Shown: positions 33,824 through 42,388, counted from the first letter of the stretch. The stretch: 59,394 nt of DNA from Lachnospiraceae bacterium (GCA_015056885.1 SVFL01000015.1:1-59394), one strand, 5' to 3'. Notes: generated by a model not told the origin, from the sequence alone. Translations and numbers: made by a program.

Positions 33824-35380
33824 ATGAGTATTTTAAATGTAGAACACTTAACGCATGGATTTGGCGATCGCGCCATTTTCAATGACGTATCCTTCCGCCT
33901 GCTGCCCGGTGAGCATATCGGACTGATTGGAGCCAACGGCGAAGGCAAATCCACTTTTATGAATATCATCACCGGCAAGCTGACTCCCGACGAAGGTAAG
34001 GTAGAGTGGGCCAAGCATGTACGAGTAGGCTATCTGGACCAACATACTGTTTTGGAAAGCGGCATGACCATCCGTCAGGTTCTGGCCTCCGCTTTTGACT
34101 TTTTATTCGAGATGGAAGCTCAGATGAATGAAATCTGCGACAAAATGGGTGAGGCTACTCCCGAGGAATTGGAAGTTTACATGGAAGAGCTTGGCACCAT
34201 TCAGGACCTGCTCACCATGCATGACTTCTATATGATAGATGCCAAGGTAGAAGAAGTAGGACGTGCTCTGGGTCTTACGGAAATCGGTCTGGACAGAGAT
34301 GTCACCGAGCTTTCCGGCGGTCAGCGTACCAAGGTTCTTTTGGGCAAACTTCTGTTGGAAAAGCCTGACATCCTTCTTTTGGATGAGCCTACCAACTACC
34401 TTGATGTGGAACATATTGAATGGTTGAAGCGTTACTTAAATGAGTATGAAAATGCTTTTATTCTTATCAGCCACGATATTCCCTTTTTAAACAGCGTTAT
34501 CAACTTGATTTACCATATGGACAATCAGGAGCTGAACCGCTATGTAGGCGACTACGACAAGTTCCAGGAAGTATACGCCATGAAGAAGGCTCAGTTGGAA
34601 GCTGCCTACAACAAACAGCAGAAGGAAATCGCTGATTTGAAGGACTTTGTGGCCCGCAACAAGGCACGTGTTTCCACCCGAAACATGGCTATGTCCCGTC
34701 AGAAAAAACTGGACAAGATGGACGTAATCGAACTGGCGGCAGAGAAACCCAAGCCTGAATTTAATTTCAAGGAGTCCCGTACCCCCGGCCGTGTACTGTT
34801 CCAGGCTACGGATTTGGTTATTGGCTATGACGAGCCCCTGTCCCGCCCTATGAATCTTTTGATGGAACGCGGTCAGAAAATTGCCATCATCGGCGCTAAC
34901 GGAATCGGTAAAACTACTTTATTAAAAAGTCTTTTGGGACAGATTAAGCCTATTTCCGGCTCCACAGAAACCGGCGACTATATCGAACTTGGCTATTTTG
35001 AACAGGAAATGTCCGGCTCCAAGGACAACAGCTGTATTGATGAAATCTGGCAGGAATTCCCCGGATTTACCCAGTACGAGGTGCGTACCGCCCTTGCAAA
35101 ATGTGGTCTGACCACCAAACACATCGAAAGCCGCGTGAAGGTCTTAAGCGGTGGCGAACAGGCCAAGGTGCGCCTGTGCAAGCTGATTAACCGTCCCAGC
35201 AATGTACTGGTACTGGACGAGCCCACCAACCATCTGGATGTGGACGCCAAGGACGAGTTGAAGCGCGCTCTGAAAGCATATAAAGGAAGCATTCTCATGG
35301 TTTGCCACGAACCCGAATTCTACGAAGGACTGGCAACAGACATCTGGGATTTGACTCAGTGGACCACAAGAATTATTTAA
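33824..35380 (+). CDS. ABC-F family ATPase (ribosome-associated type)
   Basis: Starting at MSILNVEHL (AGAGG upstream) the 518-residue soluble protein has two ABC domains and no membrane segment. Domain 1: GANGEGKST, LSGGQRTKV, ILLLDEPTNYLD. Domain 2: GANGIGKTT, LSGGEQAKV, VLVLDEPTNHLD. The charged linker between them (about 240-310) carries the arm typical of ABC-F translation factors. Such proteins act on the ribosome E site; some give antibiotic resistance. The long Glu/Met-rich insert in domain 1 (about 100-135) resembles the YbiT/YkpA group rather than known resistance proteins, so housekeeping is more likely. Confidence 0.93.
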   Translation: MSILNVEHLTHGFGDRAIFNDVSFRLLPGEHIGLIGANGEGKSTFMNIITGKLTPDEGKVEWAKHVRVGYLDQHTVLESGMTIRQVLASAFDFLFEMEAQMNEICDKMGEATPEELEVYMEELGTIQDLLTMHDFYMIDAKVEEVGRALGLTEIGLDRDVTELSGGQRTKVLLGKLLLEKPDILLLDEPTNYLDVEHIEWLKRYLNEYENAFILISHDIPFLNSVINLIYHMDNQELNRYVGDYDKFQEVYAMKKAQLEAAYNKQQKEIADLKDFVARNKARVSTRNMAMSRQKKLDKMDVIELAAEKPKPEFNFKESRTPGRVLFQATDLVIGYDEPLSRPMNLLMERGQKIAIIGANGIGKTTLLKSLLGQIKPISGSTETGDYIELGYFEQEMSGSKDNSCIDEIWQEFPGFTQYEVRTALAKCGLTTKHIESRVKVLSGGEQAKVRLCKLINRPSNVLVLDEPTNHLDVDAKDELKRALKAYKGSILMVCHEPEFYEGLATDIWDLTQWTTRII

Positions 35381-35409
35381 GATAAAATATTTATGATTGG
35401 AGAAAAAAC

Positions 35410-36039
35410 ATGAATTTTACTACTTACACCTGTGAAGATTTTGTTGATATCCTGGCTACCAAGGCTCCCGTTCCCGGCGGTGGCGGTGCTTCTGCACTGG
35501 TTGGTGCACTGGGAACCGCTCTGGGCAATATGGTAGGAAGCCTTACCGTAGGCAAGAAAAAATATGCTGACGTGGAGGCCGACATCATTGCCCTGAAGGA
35601 AAAGGCTGACGCTCTGCAGAAGGATTTCCTTCGTCTGGTTGAGGAGGATGCTAAGGTATTTGAACCCCTGTCCAAAGCCTACGGCATGCCTAAAGACACA
35701 GAAGAAGAAAAGGCTGAGAAAGCACGTGTGATGGAAATAGTACTGAAGGATGCCTGTTCCGTACCCATGGAAATCATGAGAAAATGCTGCGAAGCAATTG
35801 ATATCATCGAAGAATTTGCTGCAAAGGGTAGTATTATTGCCCTGAGCGATGCCGGTGTGGGCGCTGCATTTTGCAAAGCCGCATTATTGGGTGCTTCCCT
35901 GAACGTGTTCATCAACACCAAATCCATGGCAAACCGCGAATACGCAGAGAGCCTGAACACGGAAGCAAACGAGATGATTGCTACCTACTCTGCCAAAGCA
36001 GATGCTGTTTTCAACAGTGTAAATGAGCGCTTGAAATAA
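35410..36039 (+). CDS. fchA: Cyclodeaminase/cyclohydrolase family protein (FchA-like)
   Basis: The 209-residue helical protein has the N-terminal PVPGGGGASALVGALGTALG, the folate-binding glycine-rich element of the FTCD-C family, and SDAGVGAAFCKAALLGASLN further on. Members act as methenyl-tetrahydrofolate cyclohydrolase or formimino-THF cyclodeaminase. With folD directly downstream and no histidine-degradation gene in sight, cyclohydrolase is the more likely role. It starts 29 bases after the ABC-F stop and 82 bases before folD. Confidence 0.88.
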   Translation: MNFTTYTCEDFVDILATKAPVPGGGGASALVGALGTALGNMVGSLTVGKKKYADVEADIIALKEKADALQKDFLRLVEEDAKVFEPLSKAYGMPKDTEEEKAEKARVMEIVLKDACSVPMEIMRKCCEAIDIIEEFAAKGSIIALSDAGVGAAFCKAALLGASLNVFINTKSMANREYAESLNTEANEMIATYSAKADAVFNSVNERLK

Positions 36040-36121
36040 AAGGATTACGATTTCGTTGATAAATTGTATATAAATGTTAGACCTATTGAGACAAAATAGA
36101 TTTTAAAAAGGAGACTACATA

Positions 36122-36973
36122 ATGGCTAGACAGTTATTAGGTAAAGAAGTTACCGCTGTAATGAATGAGAAAATCAAAGCAAATGTTGCAAAATTGAATG
36201 AAAAGGGCATTACCCCCACCTTAGGTATTATCCGAGTAGGTGAGCGTGAGGATGATATTTCCTACGAGCGAGGTGCCACCAAAAGATGTGAGACCCTTGG
36301 CGTAGCTTACGAGAAATTTCTTCTCCCTCAGGATGTGACCGAAGAGGCACTTTTAGACGTTATCAAGCAGGTGAATGAGAACGATAATATTCACGGTGTG
36401 CTGCTGTTCCGTCCTCTGCCCAAACATTTAAACGAGGAAAAAATTATCAATGCACTGGATTTTGCCAAGGATGTAGACGGCATCACTGACGGCTCCCTGG
36501 CAGGCGTATTTGCAGGCAAGGAACAGGGCTTCCCTCCCTGTACCCCTCAGGGTTGCATGGAGATTCTTGACCACTACGGAATCGATTGCACCGGCAAAAA
36601 AGCTGTTGTAGTAGGCAGAAGCCTTGTTGTAGGCAAGCCTGCTGCCATGATGCTTCTTAAGAAAAATGCAACCGTCACTGTATGCCACACTCGCACCAAG
36701 GATATGCCTTCCGTTGTTAAAGAGGCTGATATTGTTATTGTTGCAGCAGGTAAAGCAGGAGTTGTAGACGGTTCTTACTTAAGAGAAGGCCAAATCGTTA
36801 TCGATGTAGGTATCAATGTAAACGAAGAGGGCAAGCTTTGTGGTGATGTAAATTATGAGGAAGCCGAGAAGATTGTAGAGGCAATCACCCCCGTTCCCGG
36901 CGGTGCAGGCAGTGTTACCACCTCCGTACTGGTAGGCCATGTGGTAGAAGCAGCCATGAGAAAGTATTTATAG
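36122..36973 (+). CDS. folD: FolD-type methylene-tetrahydrofolate dehydrogenase, cyclohydrolase residues lost
   Basis: The 283-residue protein has the full FolD fold: NAD(P) site VVGRSLVVGKPAAMMLL, PPCTPQGCMEIL, KDVDGI (conserved aspartate) and the C-terminal TPVPGGAGSVTTSVLVGHVV. In the active-site Tyr-x3-Lys motif the sequence reads Y-E-R-G-A, so alanine replaces the lysine needed for cyclohydrolysis, and LLFRPLPKH replaces the usual x-V-Q-L-P-L-P, losing the glutamine. It should oxidise 5,10-methylene-THF but hydrolyse methenyl-THF poorly; FchA upstream could do that step. AAGGAG lies eight bases before ATG. Confidence 0.92.
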   Translation: MARQLLGKEVTAVMNEKIKANVAKLNEKGITPTLGIIRVGEREDDISYERGATKRCETLGVAYEKFLLPQDVTEEALLDVIKQVNENDNIHGVLLFRPLPKHLNEEKIINALDFAKDVDGITDGSLAGVFAGKEQGFPPCTPQGCMEILDHYGIDCTGKKAVVVGRSLVVGKPAAMMLLKKNATVTVCHTRTKDMPSVVKEADIVIVAAGKAGVVDGSYLREGQIVIDVGINVNEEGKLCGDVNYEEAEKIVEAITPVPGGAGSVTTSVLVGHVVEAAMRKYL

Positions 36974-36989
36974 TTTCGAGGTATTCATA

Positions 36990-37646
36990 ATGAAAGCAGT
37001 AATATTTGATATGGATGGTGTGCTTTTCGACACCGAAAAACTGTGTATGGACAGCTGGGTAGCCGTTGCCGCCAACCATGGGATGACCGGCGTAGAAGAA
37101 ATTTTCCCTCTCTGCATCGGCTTAAATGACACAGACACACGAACTCTGATTATGGACCGCATGGGTGAAGAATTCCCCTATGACAAATTTAAAAAAGAAG
37201 CATCCGCCTGGTTTCATGCTTATGTTAAAGAAAACGGACTCCCTGTCAAAAAAGGAGTCCGTGAAATTCTGGAGTATTTGAAGGAAAATGGCTGGTCCGT
37301 CGGTCTGGCATCCTCTTCCCGCAAGAAATCTGTCCTCTCCCATCTGGAGAATACAGGCCTTCGGGAATACTTCTCTGTGATTATTACCGGAGATATGATT
37401 GAGCACTCCAAGCCCCAGCCGGACATTTACCTGAAAGCCTGTGAGGAGCTTGGTGCTAACCCCAAAGAGTGTTTCGCTATCGAAGATTCCTTAAATGGTA
37501 TCCGTTCCGCTCACTGGGCCGGCTTAAAGCCCATCATGGTGCCCGACATGATTGCACCCAATGATGAGATAAAGTCCATTACACGTTGGATTTTCAAAGA
37601 TTTAACCAAAGTGTTGGAGTTCTTTTCCCAACAACATTTCTCATAA
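36990..37646 (+). CDS. HAD-family phosphatase (beta-phosphoglucomutase-like subclass)
   Basis: The 218-residue cytoplasmic protein starts with the nucleophile motif VIFDMDGVLFDTE (D-x-D), then a helical cap (about 15-85), motif II in VGLASSSRKK, lysine in HSKPQPDIYLKA and motif III in CFAIEDSLNGIRSA. This set is that of HAD subfamily I phosphatases and beta-phosphoglucomutases; the substrate is not predictable. It lies 16 bases after folD and is probably cotranscribed. The C-terminal TKVLEFFSQQHFS is normal. Confidence 0.93.
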   Translation: MKAVIFDMDGVLFDTEKLCMDSWVAVAANHGMTGVEEIFPLCIGLNDTDTRTLIMDRMGEEFPYDKFKKEASAWFHAYVKENGLPVKKGVREILEYLKENGWSVGLASSSRKKSVLSHLENTGLREYFSVIITGDMIEHSKPQPDIYLKACEELGANPKECFAIEDSLNGIRSAHWAGLKPIMVPDMIAPNDEIKSITRWIFKDLTKVLEFFSQQHFS

Positions 37647-37758
37647 TCCGATTTGAAAAGCATATAGCATATCATACCCCTCTACAGCATCAAGGGTGAT
37701 TTGGTCACCGTTATAGTGCAGACTCTCAGCACCTTGAGAACGGCCACCATTTCACCCT
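37641..37758 (-). other. Long imperfect inverted repeat with a short coding-like frame
   Basis: Between 37689 and 37758 two arms of 21 bases match at 17 positions around an inner hairpin (CTCAG-CAC-CTTGAG), giving a 70-base dyad that could terminate the plus-strand operon. On the minus strand 37641-37751 is also open for 36 codons with protein-like composition (about AESLHYNGDQITLDAVEGYD) and no start codon. I cannot decide between a terminator-like repeat and a gene relic. Confidence 0.35.
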
Positions 37759-37796
37759 TATTATAATTCACAATACAGCAAAGACAACCTTCTAAA

Positions 37797-37991
37797 TTAT
37801 TTCCATATATCATACCCTAAATCATCTATAAAATCCGGTATCTCTATATCTTTACCTATCATATCACTTGTGATGCGCTCACCCTGTACTCCATAAGGCA
37901 AATACATAGTACCATTTATTTCTACATAAATATATGCATCTTCCTTGTCATACGGATTAACATAGTTTTCTTCATTTACTCCACAGCCCCC
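37797..37991 (-). pseudogene. Relic of a small lipoprotein, signal peptide missing
   Basis: On the minus strand the frame is open for 64 codons from 37991 to a TAA at 37797 and has no start codon. It opens with G-G-C, like a lipobox, followed by GVNEENYVNPYDKEDAYIYV and ends IEIPDFIDDLGYDIWK; composition and ending look like a real secreted lipoprotein whose N-terminal signal is gone. The frame directly follows and overlaps the 3' end of the DUF4173 gene in another frame, so a deletion probably joined the two. No family recognised. Confidence 0.45.
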
Positions 37992-39748
37992 TCAACCTGC
38001 TTCAGCGCCATATGTCTGGAAATATTGTATGTACGAGGACCGAAATTCTCTGTAGAATCCTGTAAACCTCTCAGATAATAGTATCCAAAATCGTCCTGTC
38101 TGTGAGTTCTTCTCTTCTCACTGCGATTCTTGACTGCAAGCTCGTCGTCCGCAAGGTAAAACTCATTCAAATTATATCCCAATTTATCCAAATACGGAAT
38201 TACCGCCGGCGCCGCATCCGCGCTTAAATTAGAAAGATATGTAAAATCCATATATCTTTGCTCTGCCAGGAAGAAATCGCTGGCAGGCTGCCAGTTTGGA
38301 TCCACCTCATCATTTTCCACCAACGTCTGTGAGGCATTTGCAATATTTATTTTCGCAATAATATAATCCGGGTGGCTGAAAGACAGCACCAAATACAAAA
38401 CTGTCACCACTGTCATACTGTACCGAAACAGAGGAAAATCCTTTTTGAAAATATTCAGAATTACACCCACAAACAGCACAAACAACAGCGCAAGCGCCCA
38501 CAACACCAAGATACGCAGGAACGTCATATAATAGAAACGAATATAAATAATCATTCGCATTGCACTGGAAGCAATCATGATAAAGGTACAAAGTGACATT
38601 ACTGTCAACACAACTTTTAGCACCTTACTTTCTCTAAAGAAACTCATGGATACCAGTACAATAATCAGATTCAGGATACTTACCACCAAAAGCTGGAAGA
38701 ATCCCTCTCTTGCATACATGGCATAGGTATACCCTTCCGGCAGCTCCATCTTTCCCATAAACAAGTAAATAATCTGAATTACTGAGAAAAGCAAATAAAT
38801 TACTGTCAACATACTGTTGATAGTGATAGCCAGCACCGGCTCACCATTCCGGTTGTCCTTGACCTCCTCATTTAATGTGCGCTTGCACATAAAGGCAACC
38901 AATAAATAGCTTGCAAAGAACATAAATCCGATACGGAATGCAATATTGAATGCATTGTCAAAGCTGATTCCTGCAAGCAATGTGTTGGTCACCTGTCTGA
39001 ACACCGCATCTGCCACGGAAAGCGTTGCCACCACAAATGCCACCAGCGGAATGGCTATAATTACTCCCAGCAAAACATACCACAAGTTCTTATTTTTCTT
39101 GCTTTTTTCCTGTTTAAAATATCTTGCTGCATCCGCAAAAGGACTTCCCAACTCGCCAATAGCAGCAAAAATAAGAATAAAAATATTGCCCAAATACTTG
39201 CCCAGATTCCACTTCTTCGTATCATAAAACTGATTCAAAAGAAGACTCATTGCCAACAGAAAAATGCCTGTTTTATTGAAAGCGATAATACGCCCGTCGT
39301 CCGTGCAGAAGGTGGACACCGCCAGCAGCATCATGCTTATCATGTGAAAGGCGCTTCCTTTTCTCAAGGTAAGCTCTAGTTTTGACAACGTAAAGCACAA
39401 ATAAAAGAGGCTGGCGGCTACGAAAAAAGGGAAGGTGATACCCGACCCGTTCCGAAACATGCAGAATGCGTAAAACACTGCATACAAAAAGGTTATCGGA
39501 CCAAAGAAACCAAAATTCTCCTTCATTCTTTTTGTCTCAGCCGTCTCCTGCTTCGTTTGCGGCATTATCGGAACCGGCTGAAGCTGTGGCATAGGCTGCA
39601 TCTGCGGCGCTGCCGCCCCCTGTACCGGTGCCGCCTGAGGTGCCAATTCCTGCGTAAATCTTCCCTGTGGTATTGCGCCCTGTGTATTTGATATCTGTGA
39701 CGTTACCTGTCCGCCACCCATATTTTGTCCCATATTCTGATTATCCAT
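37976..39748 (-). CDS. DUF4173 polytopic membrane protein
   Basis: Start MDNQNMGQ follows GGAGGT by 6 bases (590 residues). The N-terminal 75 residues are glutamine/proline/methionine-rich (GAAAPQMQPMPQLQPVPIMP), cytoplasmic and low in complexity. Then come about 12 membrane helices and a C-terminal soluble part (about 470-590, WQPASDFFLAEQRYMDF ... YYLRGLQDSTENFGPRTYNI). This matches DUF4173. Function unknown. It lies 52 bases after a small HTH gene and is part of the DUF2975-HTH-DUF4173 cassette. The last few residues may come from the fusion with the lipoprotein relic. Confidence 0.8.
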   Translation of the reverse strand: MDNQNMGQNMGGGQVTSQISNTQGAIPQGRFTQELAPQAAPVQGAAAPQMQPMPQLQPVPIMPQTKQETAETKRMKENFGFFGPITFLYAVFYAFCMFRNGSGITFPFFVAASLFYLCFTLSKLELTLRKGSAFHMISMMLLAVSTFCTDDGRIIAFNKTGIFLLAMSLLLNQFYDTKKWNLGKYLGNIFILIFAAIGELGSPFADAARYFKQEKSKKNKNLWYVLLGVIIAIPLVAFVVATLSVADAVFRQVTNTLLAGISFDNAFNIAFRIGFMFFASYLLVAFMCKRTLNEEVKDNRNGEPVLAITINSMLTVIYLLFSVIQIIYLFMGKMELPEGYTYAMYAREGFFQLLVVSILNLIIVLVSMSFFRESKVLKVVLTVMSLCTFIMIASSAMRMIIYIRFYYMTFLRILVLWALALLFVLFVGVILNIFKKDFPLFRYSMTVVTVLYLVLSFSHPDYIIAKINIANASQTLVENDEVDPNWQPASDFFLAEQRYMDFTYLSNLSADAAPAVIPYLDKLGYNLNEFYLADDELAVKNRSEKRRTHRQDDFGYYYLRGLQDSTENFGPRTYNISRHMALKQVEGAVE

Positions 39749-39800
39749 ATTACCTCCATTCTTGCTACACCCTGTAATCAGGGGCACAAGTACAATTTTT

Positions 39801-40013
39801 TTATTCCTCATCGGGCACATACTCTAAAATGTCCCCGGGTTGACAGTCCAAAGCCTTACAAATCGCCTCCAATGTGGAAAACCGCACTGCCTTAGCCTTA
39901 CTGTTTTTCAGCACAGACAAATTTGCCAGCGTAATATCCACCTCATTTGCCAGTTCCGTAAGATTCTTCTTCCGCTTGGCCATCATTACATCCAAATTTA
40001 CTACAATCGCCAT
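39801..40013 (-). CDS. Small XRE/Cro HTH regulator (YozG-like)
   Basis: The 70-residue protein is a single helix-turn-helix: MAKRKKNLTELANEVDITL, ANLSVLKNSKAKAVRFSTLE, AICKALDCQPGDILEYVPDE. The ending CQPGDILEY is characteristic of the YozG-type regulators paired with DUF2975 proteins, as here. It would control its own operon. GAGG lies five bases before ATG. It is close in sequence to the regulator at 42923 (C-Q-P-G-D-I-L-E in both). Confidence 0.92.
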   Translation of the reverse strand: MAIVVNLDVMMAKRKKNLTELANEVDITLANLSVLKNSKAKAVRFSTLEAICKALDCQPGDILEYVPDEE

Positions 40014-40070
40014 ATATTCCTCACTTCCACTTGTCTACTGTTTACATTCCGGTAATAAATCTGTGATTCC

Positions 40071-40535
40071 TTAAATCGTCAAATCGTTCTCTTCCTTGTA
40101 CCGCACTGCCTCTTCAAACACCATGGCCAACACCTTGGAGAACAGCCCTGCAATCACAAATACCAGTATTACCACCGCCATGGCAATGGTCACGTAAACA
40201 ATGCTTCGCACCACCGACATTCCTGCAATAAAGAAGCTCCAGTTACCCATCTTGCGTAGGCTCACCACATTCTCCATAACAAAGCAATCCTCTTTCAGCA
40301 CTGTGCAAAAGATTTTCCGAAGCTCCCGAATAAGCACCAGCGCCGCAACACCCAACACAAAATAAATGATTGTGGTCTCCTCATAACTTTCCTTTACCGG
40401 TTCATAAAACTGTCCAATCCACTTCACTGTAAAGGGCAATGAAATTGTCACTACAATCCCCATATAAAACATAGCATCCAACAAAAATTTGGTGCCCTTG
40501 GTCAGAAGCATTTTCTTCTTGGCCTCATCCTTCAT
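40071..40535 (-). CDS. DUF2975 membrane protein
   Basis: The 154-residue protein has four membrane helices (about 12-30, 48-66, 90-112, 118-140) and the DUF2975-type middle VRELRKIFCTVLKEDCFVMENV. In Bacillus the same pair (yoaS/yozG) has no known function. Start follows GGAGG by nine bases. A strong promoter (40608-40636) lies 72 bases upstream; the HTH gene follows after 57 bases. Confidence 0.85.
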   Translation of the reverse strand: MKDEAKKKMLLTKGTKFLLDAMFYMGIVVTISLPFTVKWIGQFYEPVKESYEETTIIYFVLGVAALVLIRELRKIFCTVLKEDCFVMENVVSLRKMGNWSFFIAGMSVVRSIVYVTIAMAVVILVFVIAGLFSKVLAMVFEEAVRYKEENDLTI

Positions 40536-40607
40536 CTCTATGTACCTCCATATTACTTCCGGAATTCTACTTCCACTGCTTCCGGAATTTTCCTGTTCTT
40601 AGGACCC

Positions 40608-40636
40608 ATTATATGCAGACCAAATCTGTTTGTCAA
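40608..40636 (-). promoter_or_regulatory. Promoter of the DUF2975-HTH-DUF4173 cassette
   Basis: On the minus strand a perfect TTGACA (40631-40636), exactly 17 bases and a perfect TATAAT (40608-40613). One of the strongest promoters in the window. The leader to the DUF2975 start is about 65 bases. Confidence 0.85.
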
Positions 40637-40748
40637 TATATTTTTATTGATTTTCGATAAATCCATATTGAAAAACGAAACCAAACATAGCATCCTTGGC
40701 AAATTAGGGCTCATCATGGTTGGCATCATGGCCGCGCCAATTTATTAA

Positions 40749-40943
40749 ATACTTTTCTACAAAAATAGCCGGAGAACAACCTGTCTCCGACTATTTCTTC
40801 AACTATTCATCTGCTTCTTCAAATATAATACTATATCCCGCCTCCGCGAACGCGCTGAATTGGATGACCGTAGCTTGTCTCAGTATATCAACCTCATCCT
40901 TAAGGAATATCTGGCAAAACACCCTGTTGACAAGCAAACATAA
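40749..40943 (+). pseudogene. Relic of a ribbon-helix-helix (CopG/Arc type) protein
   Basis: The frame is open from 40749 to a TAA at 40941 but has no usable start. Codons from about 40836 read RLRERAELDDR, then SLSQYINLILKEYLAKH, which is the typical second half of a ribbon-helix-helix antitoxin-like protein (compare R-S-L-S-Q-Y-I-N in that family). The N-terminal strand is replaced by unrelated sequence that includes a hairpin (CGGAGA ... TCTCCG, 40770-40789). Probably the 3' remnant of a lost toxin-antitoxin or mobile-element gene. The rest of the 527-base gap holds the promoter and the rtcB terminator. Confidence 0.5.
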
Positions 40944-40970
40944 TAATTCCAATTCCGGAATATAGATTTC

Positions 40971-41007
40971 AAAAAAGGGGCCGACATTGCCATACAACGC
41001 CGGTCCC
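40971..41007 (-). terminator. Terminator after rtcB
   Basis: On the minus strand GGGACCGGCGTTG and CAATGTCGGCCCC pair around TATGG (40978-41007), followed by TTTTTT (40971-40976). It lies 55 bases past the rtcB stop and may also work on the plus strand. Confidence 0.8.
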
Positions 41008-41062
41008 TTTCTTTTACTCTTATCTTACATACTGTTAAACACATCCGTAGTATCTGCCATGA

Positions 41063-42271
41063 TCAATCAGACGCCTTAAAATTATAAACAGGCTTCAGCA
41101 CCTCAATCACATCCACGGACTCTTTAATGACATCAATAATGTCCTCCAGTCGTTTGTACGCCATGGGTGCCTCATCCAATGTTGCCTCGTTGACAGAGGT
41201 GGTATAGACCCCTGCCATTGCCTTCTTGTACTCCTCCATATCCAAGGAATTCTTGGCCTTGGTACGGGACATAACACGGCCCGCACCGTGAGGCGCAGAA
41301 TAATTCCACTCCGGATTGCCCTTGCCGATTGCCAGCACGCTTCCATCCCTCATATTAATCGGAATCAGCACTCTTTCACCCTTGTGAGCAGCAATTGCTC
41401 CTTTTCTCAAAATCATTTCATCTGTATCAATATAATTATGTATGGTGTGGAATGCATCTTTTTTCTGCAGTCCGGTTCTCTCCAGAATAATCTCCGCAAT
41501 CAACTCACGGTTTCTTCTTGCAAACTGCTGACAAATCTCCACGTCATGAAGATAGTCCTCAAAATACTGACCATACAAGTGGCACAAATCCTCCGGAATC
41601 GTTGCCTCACGCTGCGCCCAGGAAATCGCCTTCAAAGCCGCCTGAATCTCGCTTCTTCTCCCCTGCTCCTTATAGGTACGGATAATCTCATCTCTCTCCT
41701 GAAAATAAGTCTCCTTGCCCTTATTCAAATCGATGGCAAGTTGCTGATAAATCTCTGCAACCTGCTTGCCAAGGTTACGGCTACCGGTGTGAATCACCAG
41801 ATATTTCGTGCCGTCTGTAGCCTCATCCACCTCAATAAAGTGATTACCGCCACCCAAAGTGCCAAGGCTTCGCTCCAGCCACTTAGAGTTACGAAGCTCT
41901 CTATAACAACGTAACGCTTCCAAGTCAAAGCGCTCCTTTCTACCCTCCCATACATTCATTCCACTGGGAATATAGTGAGCAGCCTCATCCAACTTGGCAA
42001 AATCAATCTCTCCCTTGCCGATATTGGTGGTTAACATACCACAGCCAATATCTACACCTACAATATTTGGAACTGCCTTGTCCTTTACTGTCATGGTAGT
42101 ACCAATGGTACAACCCTTGCCGGAGTGGACATCGGGCATAATGCGAATCTGAACCCCTTCCGTGAACTCATAATCACACATTCTGCGAATCTGCTCAATC
42201 GCCTCATCCTCCACCACTCTCGCGTAACAGATGGCAGTATTTACTTTTCCTTTAATCTCTAATTTATCCAT
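41063..42271 (-). CDS. rtcB: RtcB family RNA ligase
   Basis: RtcB joins RNA 2',3'-cyclic phosphate ends to 5'-OH ends with GTP and Mn2+. Start MDKLEIKG is set by AGGAGGG nine bases upstream (402 residues). All metal and guanylylation residues are visible: cysteine in GVDIGCGM, histidines in LGGGNHFIEV, VIHTGSRNLG, AAHKGERVLI, and the guanylylated histidine in SAPHGAGRVMSR. No RtcA, archease or tRNA/RNA repair partner is next to it. It has its own promoter and a structured leader with a tiny ORF. Biological substrate unknown. Confidence 0.95.
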   Translation of the reverse strand: MDKLEIKGKVNTAICYARVVEDEAIEQIRRMCDYEFTEGVQIRIMPDVHSGKGCTIGTTMTVKDKAVPNIVGVDIGCGMLTTNIGKGEIDFAKLDEAAHYIPSGMNVWEGRKERFDLEALRCYRELRNSKWLERSLGTLGGGNHFIEVDEATDGTKYLVIHTGSRNLGKQVAEIYQQLAIDLNKGKETYFQERDEIIRTYKEQGRRSEIQAALKAISWAQREATIPEDLCHLYGQYFEDYLHDVEICQQFARRNRELIAEIILERTGLQKKDAFHTIHNYIDTDEMILRKGAIAAHKGERVLIPINMRDGSVLAIGKGNPEWNYSAPHGAGRVMSRTKAKNSLDMEEYKKAMAGVYTTSVNEATLDEAPMAYKRLEDIIDVIKESVDVIEVLKPVYNFKASD

Positions 42272-42300
42272 TTTGAACATCCCTCCTCAAATAACCAAAA

Positions 42301-42330
42301 GACCGCTTGTCTCATATAAGATAAGCGGCC
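42301..42330 (-). promoter_or_regulatory. Hairpin just before the rtcB ribosome binding site
   Basis: On the minus strand GGCCGCTT ... AAGCGGTC forms an eight-pair stem (one G-U) around 14 bases, followed directly by TTTTGG and, 15 bases later, the rtcB AGGAGGG. The position suits an attenuator or a translation-control hairpin. No known riboswitch class is recognised. Confidence 0.5.
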
Positions 42331-42364
42331 CTGTCTTCTATATAACTGATGAATCCTAATTCTT

Positions 42365-42388
42365 CACAGTTTACTTACTGTGTTCATG
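42365..42388 (-). CDS. Possible leader peptide upstream of rtcB (7 codons)
   Basis: On the minus strand AGAAAGGGAAAAC is followed by ATG and the seven-codon frame M-N-T-V-S-K-L, then TGA. It lies inside the rtcB leader between the promoter and the hairpin at 42301, and its coding bases form a small dyad (CACAGT ... ACTGTG). So short a frame could be chance; the ribosome binding site is the only reason to list it. Confidence 0.3.

Noticed and set aside
35410..36039. FchA as part of histidine degradation
   Set aside because: No hut genes are nearby and folD follows directly.
40803..40997. 64-codon minus-strand frame
   Set aside because: It runs through the rtcB terminator and opposite the ribbon-helix-helix relic, and has no binding site.
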